From an uncultured bacterium (GTDB lineage: Bacteria; Cyanobacteriota; Vampirovibrionia; Gastranaerophilales; Gastranaerophilaceae), in NCBI GenBank assembly GCA_946622415.1, contig CAMOPX010000018.1:1-34621 (forward strand): DNA of 34,621 nt, written 5' to 3'. The translations under genes and the position numbers were made by a program. Below are positions 24,470 through 32,994 of this stretch, one piece after another; the first letter of the stretch is position 1, and every line of letters starts with the position of its first letter. Under the pieces are notes generated by a model. The model did no database searches. It saw only the letters and a list, made by a program, of their open reading frames with translations, and was not told the origin of the DNA.

Positions 24470-25021
24470 ATGGTAAAAGAATTATTACAACAAAGAATAG
24501 CAAACATTAATTTTCTCATTGAAAATAAAGAGAATATTGAACTTTTATACACAATTGTTCTTGAAACCATATTAAACAACAAAAAACTCCTTATATGCGG
24601 AAACGGGGAAAGCTCGGGAATTGCTGATAATTTAGCAGGATTGTTTGTATCGAAATTTAAAAACTTGAAAAACCCGATAAAAGCAATTTCTCTTAATTCA
24701 AATATTTCTCTTATCACGTCGATTGCAAACGATACGTCATTTGACGATATATTTAAAAAACAAATAGAAAATATAGGAGAATCAGGTGATACATTAATTA
24801 TTTTTTCCGCATCGGGTACAAGCAGAAATATAATAGAAGCTATTAAACAGGCAAAATTTCAAAACATAAAGGTTGTTCTTGTAACGGGAAGCTTGAAATT
24901 AAATTATGCAATTGATTTAGAAATCAATACGTTTGGCGAAGATATTGAACAAATCAACGAAATGCACAACATTATTGCTCATATAATTTGTGAATTAATA
25001 GGCAGTAATTTTAATTCCTAA
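24470..25021 (+). CDS. GmhA-like SIS-domain sugar isomerase
   Basis: 183 residues from ATG 24470 (AAGG 4 nt upstream); a TTG 15 codons earlier is less convincing. One SIS domain aligned by eye with sedoheptulose-7-phosphate isomerase GmhA: CGNGESSGIADNLAGLF matches CGNGGS..., then a Ser/Thr-rich phosphate loop FSASGTSRN, and C-terminal EQINEMHNIIAHIICELI. Against E. coli GmhA, zinc/catalytic positions His61, Glu65 and Gln172 appear as Asn, Leu and Asn; only His180 is kept. The phosphosugar fold is therefore intact but the known GmhA chemistry is doubtful. It may be a different phosphosugar isomerase or a sensor. Confidence 0.8.
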   Translation: MVKELLQQRIANINFLIENKENIELLYTIVLETILNNKKLLICGNGESSGIADNLAGLFVSKFKNLKNPIKAISLNSNISLITSIANDTSFDDIFKKQIENIGESGDTLIIFSASGTSRNIIEAIKQAKFQNIKVVLVTGSLKLNYAIDLEINTFGEDIEQINEMHNIIAHIICELIGSNFNS

Positions 25022-25033
25022 TTTAATAAAATA

Positions 25034-25062
25034 TTGATAGAACAAAATTTTTCGGATAAAAT
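25034..25062 (+). promoter_or_regulatory. Sigma70-type promoter of the TolC/adaptor/ATPase operon
   Basis: TTGATA (25034-25039), 17-nt spacer, TAAAAT (25057-25062), followed by AAGGAG (25075-25080) and the TTG start at 25087. Good consensus and spacing. Confidence 0.55.
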
Positions 25063-25086
25063 TTTATTAAATTTAAGGAGATAAAG

Positions 25087-26715
25087 TTGTATATAAAATA
25101 TAAGAAAATTGCTGTCTTTATTTTGTTTTTATTATTTACATTGAATATAAATCAATATTCTTATGCAATAAAAGATAACTCTCAAACTCAAACTCAACAA
25201 AATAAAAAATTTAGTTTATTTAAAAAGAAAACTTCAACTCAAAAAACAACAAAACCCAAAGAAGATAAAATACAAAAAAGAGTAGAAAAATTATTTAAAC
25301 ACAAAAAAGGCAGGGTGGAAGAAATTGAGCTCCAACCGGTGATTGAAGGCAGACCAAAGATACCTTTCAATCAATTAAAAGTAATGACGATAGAAGATTG
25401 CGTTGATTATGCACTCGAACACAATCCAAACCTTATGTATTCTCATAGCAGAGTAGAAGCAATAAAAACAGGTGCAAATCAACAAAGAGCAAATTATTAC
25501 CCCAGAATTTTTGCCAGATTAAACTATAACCACGATTCCATACACAACAAAATGTACACATCCGATAATGATTCCGCAGGATTTAATGCAGGAATTTCCG
25601 AGATGATTTGGGATTTCGGAAGAACAACCGCAAAAATCAACATGGCAAAATTTAACTATTTATCTGCCGTTTATGACCACGATTATGAAATATTAAACGT
25701 AATATACAACGTAAAAATCAGCTATTACAAAGTTCTTTCGGCTTTGGCGGATTTGGATATTTATGAACAGTATGTCCGTATTCAAAATCTTAATTACGAA
25801 AGAACAAAAGCAATGTTTGATGAGGGTCTGAAATCTAAAATCGACGTTGTAAATGCAGAGGTTAATCTTGCTGATTCTAAAATACAGCTTGTCGAAGGAC
25901 AAAATACTCTTGCTAATGCAATTATTGATCTTCAAAATGCAATGTATTATCAGGAAGAAAATCCCTTTATTGTACAAAATACAGAAAACTTTAACTTTTT
26001 AAAAGCCGATTATAAGAAAAAAATAGAAAGTATAACAACCGTAAAATCACCCGAAACCAATATCAAAAGAACTCCCGACGGATTAATAATGTTATCTTCC
26101 GGTATTGAACACAGGGATATAATTCAAAATTTTGAATTTAAACCTTGGATTTTATCAAAACAAGAAGCCGTTAATCAAGCGCTTGAGCTTCGTCCTGATT
26201 TAAAAGCTAATCAAATGCTTGCTTTAATGCAGGAAGAATCTTTAAAAGCAGTTAAAAAACAATATATGCCGGAAATAACGGGCGAATTAAGCTGGGGATA
26301 TACAAGACAAGAAAACCATATGTATAATTCACCTCTTACTATGGGCGCAAGTATCGGAGTAGGTTCAATTAACCCCTACGGAATCCACTGGCAGGTAAAA
26401 GAGGGAGAAAATTATTTGGATATGGCTTTGCATAATCTGAATATTGCTAAATCCGATATTTATTGGGAAGTTCAACAAAACTACATTAATATGCGTCAAT
26501 TGGAAAGAAAAATTCCTTTAATGAACAGTAAAGTAAAAGCTACTTTAGAAAATTTTGAACTCGCTGACGGAAGATACAGTGTGGGTTTAAATAACTATGT
26601 TGAGCTTCAAGACGCATTAATAAACTACAATACTTCACAACTAAATTTTGTTGATGCGGTATTTAAATATAATGTTGCAAGAGAAACCTTATTAAAATCA
26701 ATGGGGGTAAGGTAA
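25087..26715 (+). CDS. TolC-family outer-membrane efflux protein
   Basis: Outer-membrane channel-tunnel of a tripartite exporter, 542 residues. TTG start 6 nt after AAGGAG. Signal peptide about 1-27 (IAVFILFLLFTLNI...YSYA). A basic, low-complexity linker (about 28-90) is unusual for TolC. Two OEP repeats follow: the first starts MTIEDCVDYALEHNPNL (about residue 100) and the second SKQEAVNQALELRPDL (about 358), each with long heptad-rich helices such as YEQYVRIQNLNYERTKAMFDEGLKSKIDVVNAEVNL. Operon order TolC-adaptor-ATPase, 1 nt before the next gene. Confidence 0.92.
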   Translation: MYIKYKKIAVFILFLLFTLNINQYSYAIKDNSQTQTQQNKKFSLFKKKTSTQKTTKPKEDKIQKRVEKLFKHKKGRVEEIELQPVIEGRPKIPFNQLKVMTIEDCVDYALEHNPNLMYSHSRVEAIKTGANQQRANYYPRIFARLNYNHDSIHNKMYTSDNDSAGFNAGISEMIWDFGRTTAKINMAKFNYLSAVYDHDYEILNVIYNVKISYYKVLSALADLDIYEQYVRIQNLNYERTKAMFDEGLKSKIDVVNAEVNLADSKIQLVEGQNTLANAIIDLQNAMYYQEENPFIVQNTENFNFLKADYKKKIESITTVKSPETNIKRTPDGLIMLSSGIEHRDIIQNFEFKPWILSKQEAVNQALELRPDLKANQMLALMQEESLKAVKKQYMPEITGELSWGYTRQENHMYNSPLTMGASIGVGSINPYGIHWQVKEGENYLDMALHNLNIAKSDIYWEVQQNYINMRQLERKIPLMNSKVKATLENFELADGRYSVGLNNYVELQDALINYNTSQLNFVDAVFKYNVARETLLKSMGVR

Positions 26716-26716
26716 A

Positions 26717-27904
26717 ATGGATAAAATCAAAAAAAGATATCTTATTATAGGTATTGTAATCGCTATTGCAGTGCTATTTTGTTTAACATTTTTTGTTAAA
26801 AACGGCTCCGTTAAATACATTACAAAAGAAGTAACAAAAGATACAATAACTCAATATGTAGAAGCGAGCGGAACAATAAAACCGATTAATACAATACAAG
26901 TCGGTACGCAAGTTTCAGGAACCGTATCTAAAATATATGCGGATTACAATTCACAGGTTAAAAAAGGTGACTTGCTGGCTGAGCTTGACCCGAGCTTATT
27001 CCAAGCAAATGTTGACCAGTCACAGGCAAAATTAAACAACGCAAAAGCAACACTTGCAAAGGCGAAAGCCTCTTATAACTATAAAAAGAACAACTATGAA
27101 AGATATAAACATCTTTATCAAAAAAATTATGTTTCAAAAGATGACGTAGAACTTGCACAAGCTAATTATTTATCCGCAAAAGCCGAGCTTGATGCGGCAA
27201 CTGCCGAAATTTCAGCTGCGAGCGCAACATTAAACAATAATTTAACAAATTTAGGATATTCTAAAATAACCTCTCCCGTTGACGGAACGGTTATTTCAAG
27301 AGCGGTTGACGTGGGACAAACCGTTGCCGCAAGTTTTAACACTCCGACATTATTTGAGGTTGCGGAAGATTTAACAAAAATGCAAATCGAAACTTCCGTT
27401 TCAGAAGCTGATATCGGAAAAATAAAAGTCGGACAAAAAGCAGAGTATACTCTCGACGGCTATCAGGATAAAACCTTCTATGGCGAAGTTTCACAAATCA
27501 GACTGGAATCCACTACAACAAATAACGTTGTAACATATACGGTTATTATTTCTGTTGATAATACGGAAGGTTTTGTTATTCCGGGAATGAGCGCTAACGT
27601 TTCCATTATCGCAAAAGAAATCAAAGATGTACTCACGGTGCCTTCTCAAGCGCTTAAATTTACGCCCGAAGATAAACAAAATGCGGGTAAAAAATATGAC
27701 AAACAAGGTATTTGGCTGCTAACAAAAACAGGCATAAAACGCTATGATGTTGAAATCGGCGCAAGTGATGATACAAAAGTTCAAATAATCAGCAACGAAA
27801 TAAAAGAAAAAGATAAGGTTATAATAGGAATCGTCGGTCAACATCAAGGAAACAGACGACCAAACAGCACAAACAGTGCCGTTCCAAGACGTATGCCCAT
27901 GTAA
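26717..27904 (+). CDS. HlyD/MacA-like periplasmic adaptor (membrane fusion protein)
   Basis: 395 residues. N-terminal membrane anchor at about 8-27 (LIIGIVIAIAVLFCLTFFV). A lipoyl-like half-motif ASGTIKPINTIQVGTQVSGTV follows, then an alpha-hairpin (about 95-180, Ala/Lys/Asn-rich) and the second lipoyl half ITSPVDGTVISRAVDVGQTVAASF. A beta-barrel with GMSANVSI and VPSQALKF completes it. This is the MacA/RND-adaptor layout. The C-terminus is a short Arg/Pro/Asn tail. It couples an inner-membrane pump to the adjacent TolC protein. Confidence 0.93.
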   Translation: MDKIKKRYLIIGIVIAIAVLFCLTFFVKNGSVKYITKEVTKDTITQYVEASGTIKPINTIQVGTQVSGTVSKIYADYNSQVKKGDLLAELDPSLFQANVDQSQAKLNNAKATLAKAKASYNYKKNNYERYKHLYQKNYVSKDDVELAQANYLSAKAELDAATAEISAASATLNNNLTNLGYSKITSPVDGTVISRAVDVGQTVAASFNTPTLFEVAEDLTKMQIETSVSEADIGKIKVGQKAEYTLDGYQDKTFYGEVSQIRLESTTTNNVVTYTVIISVDNTEGFVIPGMSANVSIIAKEIKDVLTVPSQALKFTPEDKQNAGKKYDKQGIWLLTKTGIKRYDVEIGASDDTKVQIISNEIKEKDKVIIGIVGQHQGNRRPNSTNSAVPRRMPM

Positions 27905-27920
27905 AAATAAAAAGGAAACA

Positions 27921-28637
27921 ATGACTTTAATAAAAGTAAGAAATGTAATAAGAACTTATCAAATGGGGGATGAAACCTTTTATGCCCTCAATGGTGTTTC
28001 TTTTGATATAGAAGAAGGTGAATTTGTTGCGATTATGGGAACATCGGGTTCAGGAAAATCCACCTGCATGAATATGTTAGGAACCTTAGATAGACCCACC
28101 TCGGGTGAATATTATTTGGATGGTATCGATGTATTTTCCTTGAGCAGTGACGAATTATCCGACATCAGAAACAAAAAAATCGGTTTTGTTTTTCAAGGGT
28201 TTAATTTAATATCAAGAACATCCGCTATTGATAATGTTTGTTTGCCTATGATTTATAAGGGAATAGGCGAAGAAGAACGCTATGAAAAAGCAAGAGAAGC
28301 TCTAAAAATCGTAGGCTTGGAAAATAAAGAAAACAACCTTCCATCTCAAATGTCAGGCGGTCAGCAGCAGCGTGTTGCTATCGCAAGAGCGATTGTTAAT
28401 GATGCACCTTTGATATTGGCAGATGAACCGACAGGTAACTTGGATACCAAAACAAGTATTGATATTATGGAATTTTTTGTTAATTTGAACGAAAAATACA
28501 ATAAAACCGTTGTGCTTGTAACTCACGAACCCGATATTGCAGAATATACAAAAAGAATTTTGAAATTCAAAGACGGAAAAATTATTTCTGATTTAAAAAA
28601 AGAAGATTGGGTAAAACAAAGGAATAAAGAGACCTAA
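27921..28637 (+). CDS. ABC transporter ATPase, MacB/LolD type
   Basis: 238 residues, nucleotide-binding domain only. Walker A GTSGSGKST, Q-loop GFVFQGFNLI, signature SGGQQQRVAIARA, Walker B LILADEPTGNLD, H-loop VTHEP. I chose ATG 27921 (AAAGGA upstream); a 15-codon upstream extension overlaps the adaptor end. It belongs to the LolD/MacB/FtsE-like group that works with FtsX-type permeases. In MacB the permease is fused, but here the protein stops after the ATPase and the next gene is convergent. The permease must therefore be encoded elsewhere or be missing. Confidence 0.93.
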   Translation: MTLIKVRNVIRTYQMGDETFYALNGVSFDIEEGEFVAIMGTSGSGKSTCMNMLGTLDRPTSGEYYLDGIDVFSLSSDELSDIRNKKIGFVFQGFNLISRTSAIDNVCLPMIYKGIGEEERYEKAREALKIVGLENKENNLPSQMSGGQQQRVAIARAIVNDAPLILADEPTGNLDTKTSIDIMEFFVNLNEKYNKTVVLVTHEPDIAEYTKRILKFKDGKIISDLKKEDWVKQRNKET

Positions 28638-28642
28638 AGTTT

Positions 28643-29362
28643 TTACACAAAAAATTTAGAAAAAACTTTAATATAAATCAGAATAGCCGCAAGAATAAGC
28701 AATACCCCCGAAACCTTCATCAAAATATCCGAAATATGGGCGATACTTTTTATACCTTTTAAAAATGAAGTAAATACCCCCGCAAGCACCACTATAACGC
28801 CTTGTCCTAACGAGAAACAAAGAAGCATTAATCCCGCCAAAAAGATATTTTTTGTTAATGAAGCAAAACTCATTATCCCCGCTAAAATCGGAGTAGAACA
28901 GGGGCTTGCCGCAAAAGCAAATAAAATCCCGATTAAAAAGGGATAAATAAACATGCTTGTTGAATTTCCTTTGGGAAATTTTTTAACTATGGGCGATAAA
29001 TTTAATTCAATTAACCCCAATAAATTTAATCCCATAATTAAAATAAAAGAAGCTAAAAATAATATCCAATAATTTCCGCCAAAAGCAACAAATACGCCTC
29101 CGCCGACTGCACAAATTATTCCGATAACGGATAAAACAACCGATAGACCAAATACAAAAGAACACAACTGTAAGAAAGTTTTAAATTTGTTTTCGCTATC
29201 GCCATATCCCCCGACATAACCGACAATCAAAGGGATAATTCCTATTGAACAAGGTGAAATCGAGGCTAAAATACCGCCTAAAAACGAAATCACCAAAAAC
29301 AAAAACGAAAAATGCTCCGTTTGCATGTATTGTACTAGTGTATTTGACAGTTGATTCAACAT
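28643..29362 (-). CDS. ccdA: CcdA-like thiol-disulfide transmembrane transporter
   Basis: 239-residue integral membrane protein with about six helices. Two pseudo-symmetric motifs, SPCSIGIIPLIVGYVGG and SPCSTPILAG, each carry the single redox-active Cys typical of CcdA/DsbD-beta. It moves electrons from cytoplasmic thioredoxin to extracytoplasmic partners (cytochrome c maturation or disulfide repair). The thioredoxin-like gene 9 nt upstream on the same strand is the natural partner. It is convergent with the ABC ATPase, 5 nt apart. Confidence 0.9.
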   Translation of the reverse strand: MLNQLSNTLVQYMQTEHFSFLFLVISFLGGILASISPCSIGIIPLIVGYVGGYGDSENKFKTFLQLCSFVFGLSVVLSVIGIICAVGGGVFVAFGGNYWILFLASFILIMGLNLLGLIELNLSPIVKKFPKGNSTSMFIYPFLIGILFAFAASPCSTPILAGIMSFASLTKNIFLAGLMLLCFSLGQGVIVVLAGVFTSFLKGIKSIAHISDILMKVSGVLLILAAILIYIKVFSKFFV

Positions 29363-29371
29363 ATTATTATC

Positions 29372-29785
29372 CTATTTCATTGAAGCCATGATTTTTGTTA
29401 TTTCGTCGGCTTTCATTGCTCCTTCTTTCCGCATAACCGTTTTTCCCTCTTTATCCACAAAAACAAGTGTCGGAACAAGAGTAACTTTATATTTTTTAAT
29501 CATTTTTTTATTATAATCCGCTTCGGGTTTAGTATTTTCTAAGACATTAATTTCTTCTATCAATATACCGTTTTTAGTGTCAGCAGAAACTTTTGATAAT
29601 TCCTGTGCTACTTCTTTACATTCGGAACACATCGGAGAAGAAAATTTGATTAATTTTGGTGTTTCTTGTTTTAATAATTTTTCCTGTTCTATTGTACACA
29701 TTTTATTCTGTGCTCTTGCTTCCAAATAAGCATATAAACTCAGAGGCGTAATAAAGATTAATAAAATTATAATCCAATTTTTCAT
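29372..29785 (-). CDS. Membrane-anchored thioredoxin-like protein
   Basis: 137 residues from ATG 29785 (AAAAAGGAAAG upstream); an 18-codon longer frame lacks a good ribosome site. The N-terminal hydrophobic anchor or signal (MKNWIIILLIFITPLSLYAY) places the domain outside the cytoplasm. The active site is CSEC (in SPMCSECKEV), unlike classical CGPC. The thioredoxin cis-Pro lies in TLVPTLVFVDKEGK. It is transcribed with ccdA, so it is likely the extracytoplasmic electron acceptor of CcdA. The CSEC dipeptide suggests a reductive role. Confidence 0.87.
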   Translation of the reverse strand: MKNWIIILLIFITPLSLYAYLEARAQNKMCTIEQEKLLKQETPKLIKFSSPMCSECKEVAQELSKVSADTKNGILIEEINVLENTKPEADYNKKMIKKYKVTLVPTLVFVDKEGKTVMRKEGAMKADEITKIMASMK

Positions 29786-29877
29786 TATTCTTTCCTTTTT
29801 AAAATATAACAAGAACAGTATATGTTTTATTTTAACCAAAAAAATCCTAAATGTGTCTAGTCTTTTCGTACAATTCT

Positions 29878-30564
29878 TTAAAGCTTTATAAAAGCCGAGT
29901 GTCTGTTTTTGGTTTTGTTTTCTTTTCTGTAAGAAAAAAATTTGTCGTTATCGTCAACCGTACAATAAGGACAAATGTCTATTCTTTTAACCCCTGCTTC
30001 ATTTAGCTGTTTTGCGTTTATTCCTTTTAGGTCTGCATGGTTTTTATTGAACAAGCCGGCGGGATTTTTAATTGTTGTTTTTAATTTGTTAACAATTTCA
30101 TCGGAAGTTTCAAAATTTTTAAAACTTATCGCAGGGCCAATCACGGCCGTAATATCTTCTGTATTTGTATTAAAATTATTTTTCATTTTCTCAATTGCAA
30201 CTATTGCTATTTTTTCTGCCGTTCCGCGCCAGCCTGCGTGAACAATTGATGCTATGTGGTTTTTATTGTCATAAAGAATAACAGGAGTACAATCGGCAAA
30301 ATTTAAATACAGTCCGTAACCTTTTTTATTTAAAATTATTCCGTCGCAATCGGGATATTCTTTTTTATTTTCGTCAAATATTTCAACATTTTTACTGTGA
30401 GTTTGGGTCGGCTTGATTATGTTTTCTGCTTTTAAATTAAAATAATCAGCAACAAAAGACAGATTTTCTTTTACCATAAAATCTCTTGAATTAAAAAAAT
30501 GCTCAATTTCCAAAATATCAGAGCAATAGATTCTTTTTCCTTTTATTGTTTTTTCAATAAACAT
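29878..30564 (-). CDS. pgeF: Peptidoglycan editing factor PgeF (YfiH/laccase-domain family)
   Basis: 228 residues from ATG 30564, with AGGAG just upstream; a 5-codon longer frame would start inside that Shine-Dalgarno. Conserved copper-oxidase-like family motifs: TQTHSKNVE, ADCTPVILYD, IVHAGWRGTAEKIA, VIGPAIS and the C-terminal CPYCT, holding the His/Cys metal site. Family members prevent misincorporation in peptidoglycan stem peptides (PgeF) and also show purine-nucleoside activity. Monocistronic. Confidence 0.92.
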   Translation of the reverse strand: MFIEKTIKGKRIYCSDILEIEHFFNSRDFMVKENLSFVADYFNLKAENIIKPTQTHSKNVEIFDENKKEYPDCDGIILNKKGYGLYLNFADCTPVILYDNKNHIASIVHAGWRGTAEKIAIVAIEKMKNNFNTNTEDITAVIGPAISFKNFETSDEIVNKLKTTIKNPAGLFNKNHADLKGINAKQLNEAGVKRIDICPYCTVDDNDKFFSYRKENKTKNRHSAFIKL

Positions 30565-30669
30565 ATTTTCTCCTGTCAATTATTTTAATTTAAATAAGCT
30601 AGAGTGTATAGGATTAATGTTTTTATTTTTACTATCTTTTAACCGTAAAATCTTCTTATTATTTAATGT

Positions 30670-31108
30670 CCGCTTTCTTTTTAAAAAGAAAGCGGAAAGA
30701 AAGAAAACCTCAACCTAATCTTCGTTTTTTATTTATTGTTACTTTTCGATTTTTTCTGCAAGTCTTGAACTCGGAAAAATATGTATTAAGTCATTGCTAA
30801 CGCAATTCATATTTTTCCTCAGACAAACAAGACTTGTTATATGAAAAAATCTCAAAAGACAATAAATAAAAACTCCGATATGGTTGAGTGTTTAATTCTA
30901 TCTAAAAATATTTTATTCCCACGCATTAACGTAGTGAATAAATTTGTTATGCAACGAAAATTTCGTTAAGAAATCGTGTTGTTTGAGAGGTTGAAAACCT
31001 CGAGTTCACGATTTCAGAAATTGAGTTGCAATAACAAAACGAACGGAGTGGAAGCTAAGGCGAGTTTCTTTTCCGTCACTTTTCTTTGCAGGTTCAAAGA
31101 AAAGTGAC
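30670..31108. repeat. Multi-hairpin, MITE-like intergenic element
   Basis: The 865-nt gap before the next gene holds no convincing ORF but has strong secondary structure. The left end is a loop-free 13-bp inverted repeat (CCGCTTTCTTTTT at 30670-30682 with its complement at 30683-30695) followed by a purine-rich flank. The right end is a 14-bp stem with 6-nt loop (GTCACTTTTCTTTG at about 31075-31088, complement 31095-31108). Read from the other strand, its inner flank GGAAAAGAAACTCGCCTTAGC resembles the left flank, so the ends are imperfect inverted repeats. The first 53 bp recur exactly at 34567-34619. No transposase is present. Confidence 0.6.
30944..31037. repeat. Nested stem-loop core of the intergenic element
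   Basis: TTGTTATGCAAC (30944-30955) pairs with 31025-31037 with one bulged A. It encloses AACGAAA/TTTCGTT (30953-30967, partly competing), a 9-bp stem GAAATCGTG/CACGATTTC (30970-30978 with 31007-31015) and an apical stem GAGGTT/AACCTC (30987-31001). This is a compact, several-level fold. Confidence 0.6.
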
Positions 31109-31444
31109 AAGTGATTATTGAATAAAGTTTTCTTTGCAATAAAAAAATAGATATATAAAACTTTTTTAAAAAAGTAAATAAGTAAAATTAAAACATTAAG
31201 AAAGCCATAACAATTAGTGAGGCAGTAAAGGTACACCCCCAAATTGCATTATAATAAACAAAAATTTTAATATTTTTAATGTTTTAGCCATATTTGTATT
31301 GTACTAAACAAACGAAGGTTTTTCAATGAATGAAGATAAATTAATAAATAATCTATAAATAATATAATCAATTATTTAAAACTAATTTATAAAAAACATA
31401 TAAATAATATTTCACATTTTAAATTTTTTTTGTATTATAAAAAT

Positions 31445-32152
31445 ATGAGAGTTTCAAAAACTATTAAAAATACAGGAACAGAAAGCGACATTTTCACAAA
31501 AGTTATCTGCAACTTTAAAACTCCTATTCTGGCGCAAATTGGAGCCCTGAATTCTCTATTATCCACCGCAAATCAAAAAATAAATAATGAAGAGCGGGAG
31601 CTTATTGAACTTACACTCAATTCTTGCGGAGTTTTGCAGAATTTAATAGATGTTTTTTTAATTGCTTACAAAATGAGCTTTTCTACAATTACACCGGAAT
31701 ATGAAAAGTTTGATTTTAGTGAACTAATTAAAGATATTGTTTTGGAATTTAAGATTTTATTAAAATATTATAATATTGAACTTGATTTGAAAATTCCCGA
31801 AAATATTTCTTTATATGCAGATAAAAATTTATTGAAACAAATTATAAAAAATATTATTTTTAATAATATCAATACGGCATACAAGGGTTCAAAAGCAGAA
31901 ATAGAAATTCAAATAAGAAATTCGGAACTTGAATTTCAAATTAAAACACAAAGCAACTATTTAGAACCTTATATGCTAAAAGAAATTTTTGAAAAAGAAA
32001 AGAAATATAATTCACAATATTCAAAACCCTCTATCAGCCTTGGTTTATATATGTTAAACAAAATTATACATATCCACTACGGCTCCGTATTTATAAAAAG
32101 TTACCCCAATAACGTAAATATTTTCGGATTCATATTGCCGATAAAAAAATAA
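31445..32152 (+). CDS. Histidine-kinase-like protein lacking the phospho-acceptor His
   Basis: 235 residues from ATG 31445; a TTG at 31430 in the same frame is possible, and neither has a clear ribosome site. Layout is a HisKA-like helix pair plus a HATPase-like domain, without membrane segments or sensor domain. Where active kinases have SHExRTPL the sequence is ICNFKTPI, so the His is Cys and the following Glu is Asn. The N-box is KQIIKNIIFNNINTA. The G1 box is not visible and the G2 region SISLGLYMLNKIIH keeps only part of the glycines. It probably cannot autophosphorylate in the usual way. It could act as a dimerising regulator or phosphatase-like partner. Confidence 0.78.
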   Translation: MRVSKTIKNTGTESDIFTKVICNFKTPILAQIGALNSLLSTANQKINNEERELIELTLNSCGVLQNLIDVFLIAYKMSFSTITPEYEKFDFSELIKDIVLEFKILLKYYNIELDLKIPENISLYADKNLLKQIIKNIIFNNINTAYKGSKAEIEIQIRNSELEFQIKTQSNYLEPYMLKEIFEKEKKYNSQYSKPSISLGLYMLNKIIHIHYGSVFIKSYPNNVNIFGFILPIKK

Positions 32153-32159
32153 AAATAAA

Positions 32160-32178
32160 GTGCGGGAAACACCCGCAC
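32160..32178 (-). terminator. Rho-independent terminator of the 32215-32994 gene
   Basis: Stem GTGCGGG/CCCGCAC with 5-nt loop between convergent genes. Read on the minus strand it is followed by a T-rich run (TTTATTTTTATTTTTTTA), so it mainly terminates the minus-strand gene. On the plus strand no T-run follows. Confidence 0.75.
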
Positions 32179-32214
32179 AAGTAATTTAATTAAGTGAAAT
32201 GTGGGTGTGTAAAC

Positions 32215-32994
32215 TTAGCCAAAAGCATTGAATGTTTTTTCAATATTTTCATTTATAACTTTTTCAACGGAATCAATTTCAGTTTTTACGGCATCTCTTT
32301 GAGTTTCAATATTATCTAAATCGAGTTGAAGTTTTTTATCTTGTGCTTCAACTTGTTTTGATAATCTGTCGTATTTTGCCTTTGCGCCTGCATCATCAGC
32401 ATCATAATATTGATCTGCAACATTAGAAGCTGCGTCCCAAGAAATTTCTTTCCAGGGTTTATCTTGTGATACAGAATCTGCATAATGTTTTTCTATAATA
32501 TATTTGCCGTTTCTGAGGCAATTTTGAAGATAATTTACATTACTTCCGTTATCATTTAATTTTTCATCAACTACATATGTTTTTCCGTTTACGGAATATT
32601 TGTTATCGCCGATTTCTTTTGCTTTATCAATATCGGGAATTTCTGATTTATCCGAAACGACAATAGAGCTTCCGTCTGAAAGACGAAATGCTTGTGAATT
32701 TGAATAATCGGTTGTATTTATTCCTGCAGATTGTTTTAGACCGCCATCTAAACCAACCGCACCACTAACAAGCTTTGCATATGTTAAATTAGAAGTAACA
32801 CTTGTTCCTTCGCTTGTTTGCATTGTTATAATCATTTGACGGTTGTTTGTTGATGTTTCATATTCTTGACTTATTTCGTCAAGTTTTCCTGCCAAAGCTA
32901 ATCTTTGTTGTGAAACTTGTTGTGCTTGATACTCAAGATCGTTTTGTCTTGCAGTTAATAATAACAACCTTCCTTGACTTGCTGATAAACCCAT
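32215..32994 (-). CDS. Coiled-coil protein of unknown function
   Basis: 259 residues. I chose ATG 32994 because AAAGG lies 8 nt upstream; a GTG three codons earlier overlaps that site. Not recognised. The N-terminal ~55 residues (MGLSASQGRLLLLTARQNDLEY...) and the C-terminal ~60 (KYDRLSKQVEAQDKKLQLDLDNIETQRD...) are predicted long helices with heptad spacing. They flank a polar, Ser/Asp/Asn-rich centre (about 60-190) with beta-like stretches. Two terminal helices around a variable centre resemble flagellar axial or other type III-exported proteins, and no Sec signal is present. An exported filament-like or needle-like role is a possibility only. It has its own terminator. Confidence 0.7.
   Translation of the reverse strand: MGLSASQGRLLLLTARQNDLEYQAQQVSQQRLALAGKLDEISQEYETSTNNRQMIITMQTSEGTSVTSNLTYAKLVSGAVGLDGGLKQSAGINTTDYSNSQAFRLSDGSSIVVSDKSEIPDIDKAKEIGDNKYSVNGKTYVVDEKLNDNGSNVNYLQNCLRNGKYIIEKHYADSVSQDKPWKEISWDAASNVADQYYDADDAGAKAKYDRLSKQVEAQDKKLQLDLDNIETQRDAVKTEIDSVEKVINENIEKTFNAFG

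Noticed and set aside
31006-31242. 78-codon minus-strand ORF
   Set aside because: It runs across the hairpins of the intergenic element, has no ribosome site and odd composition; most likely a repeat-derived spurious frame.
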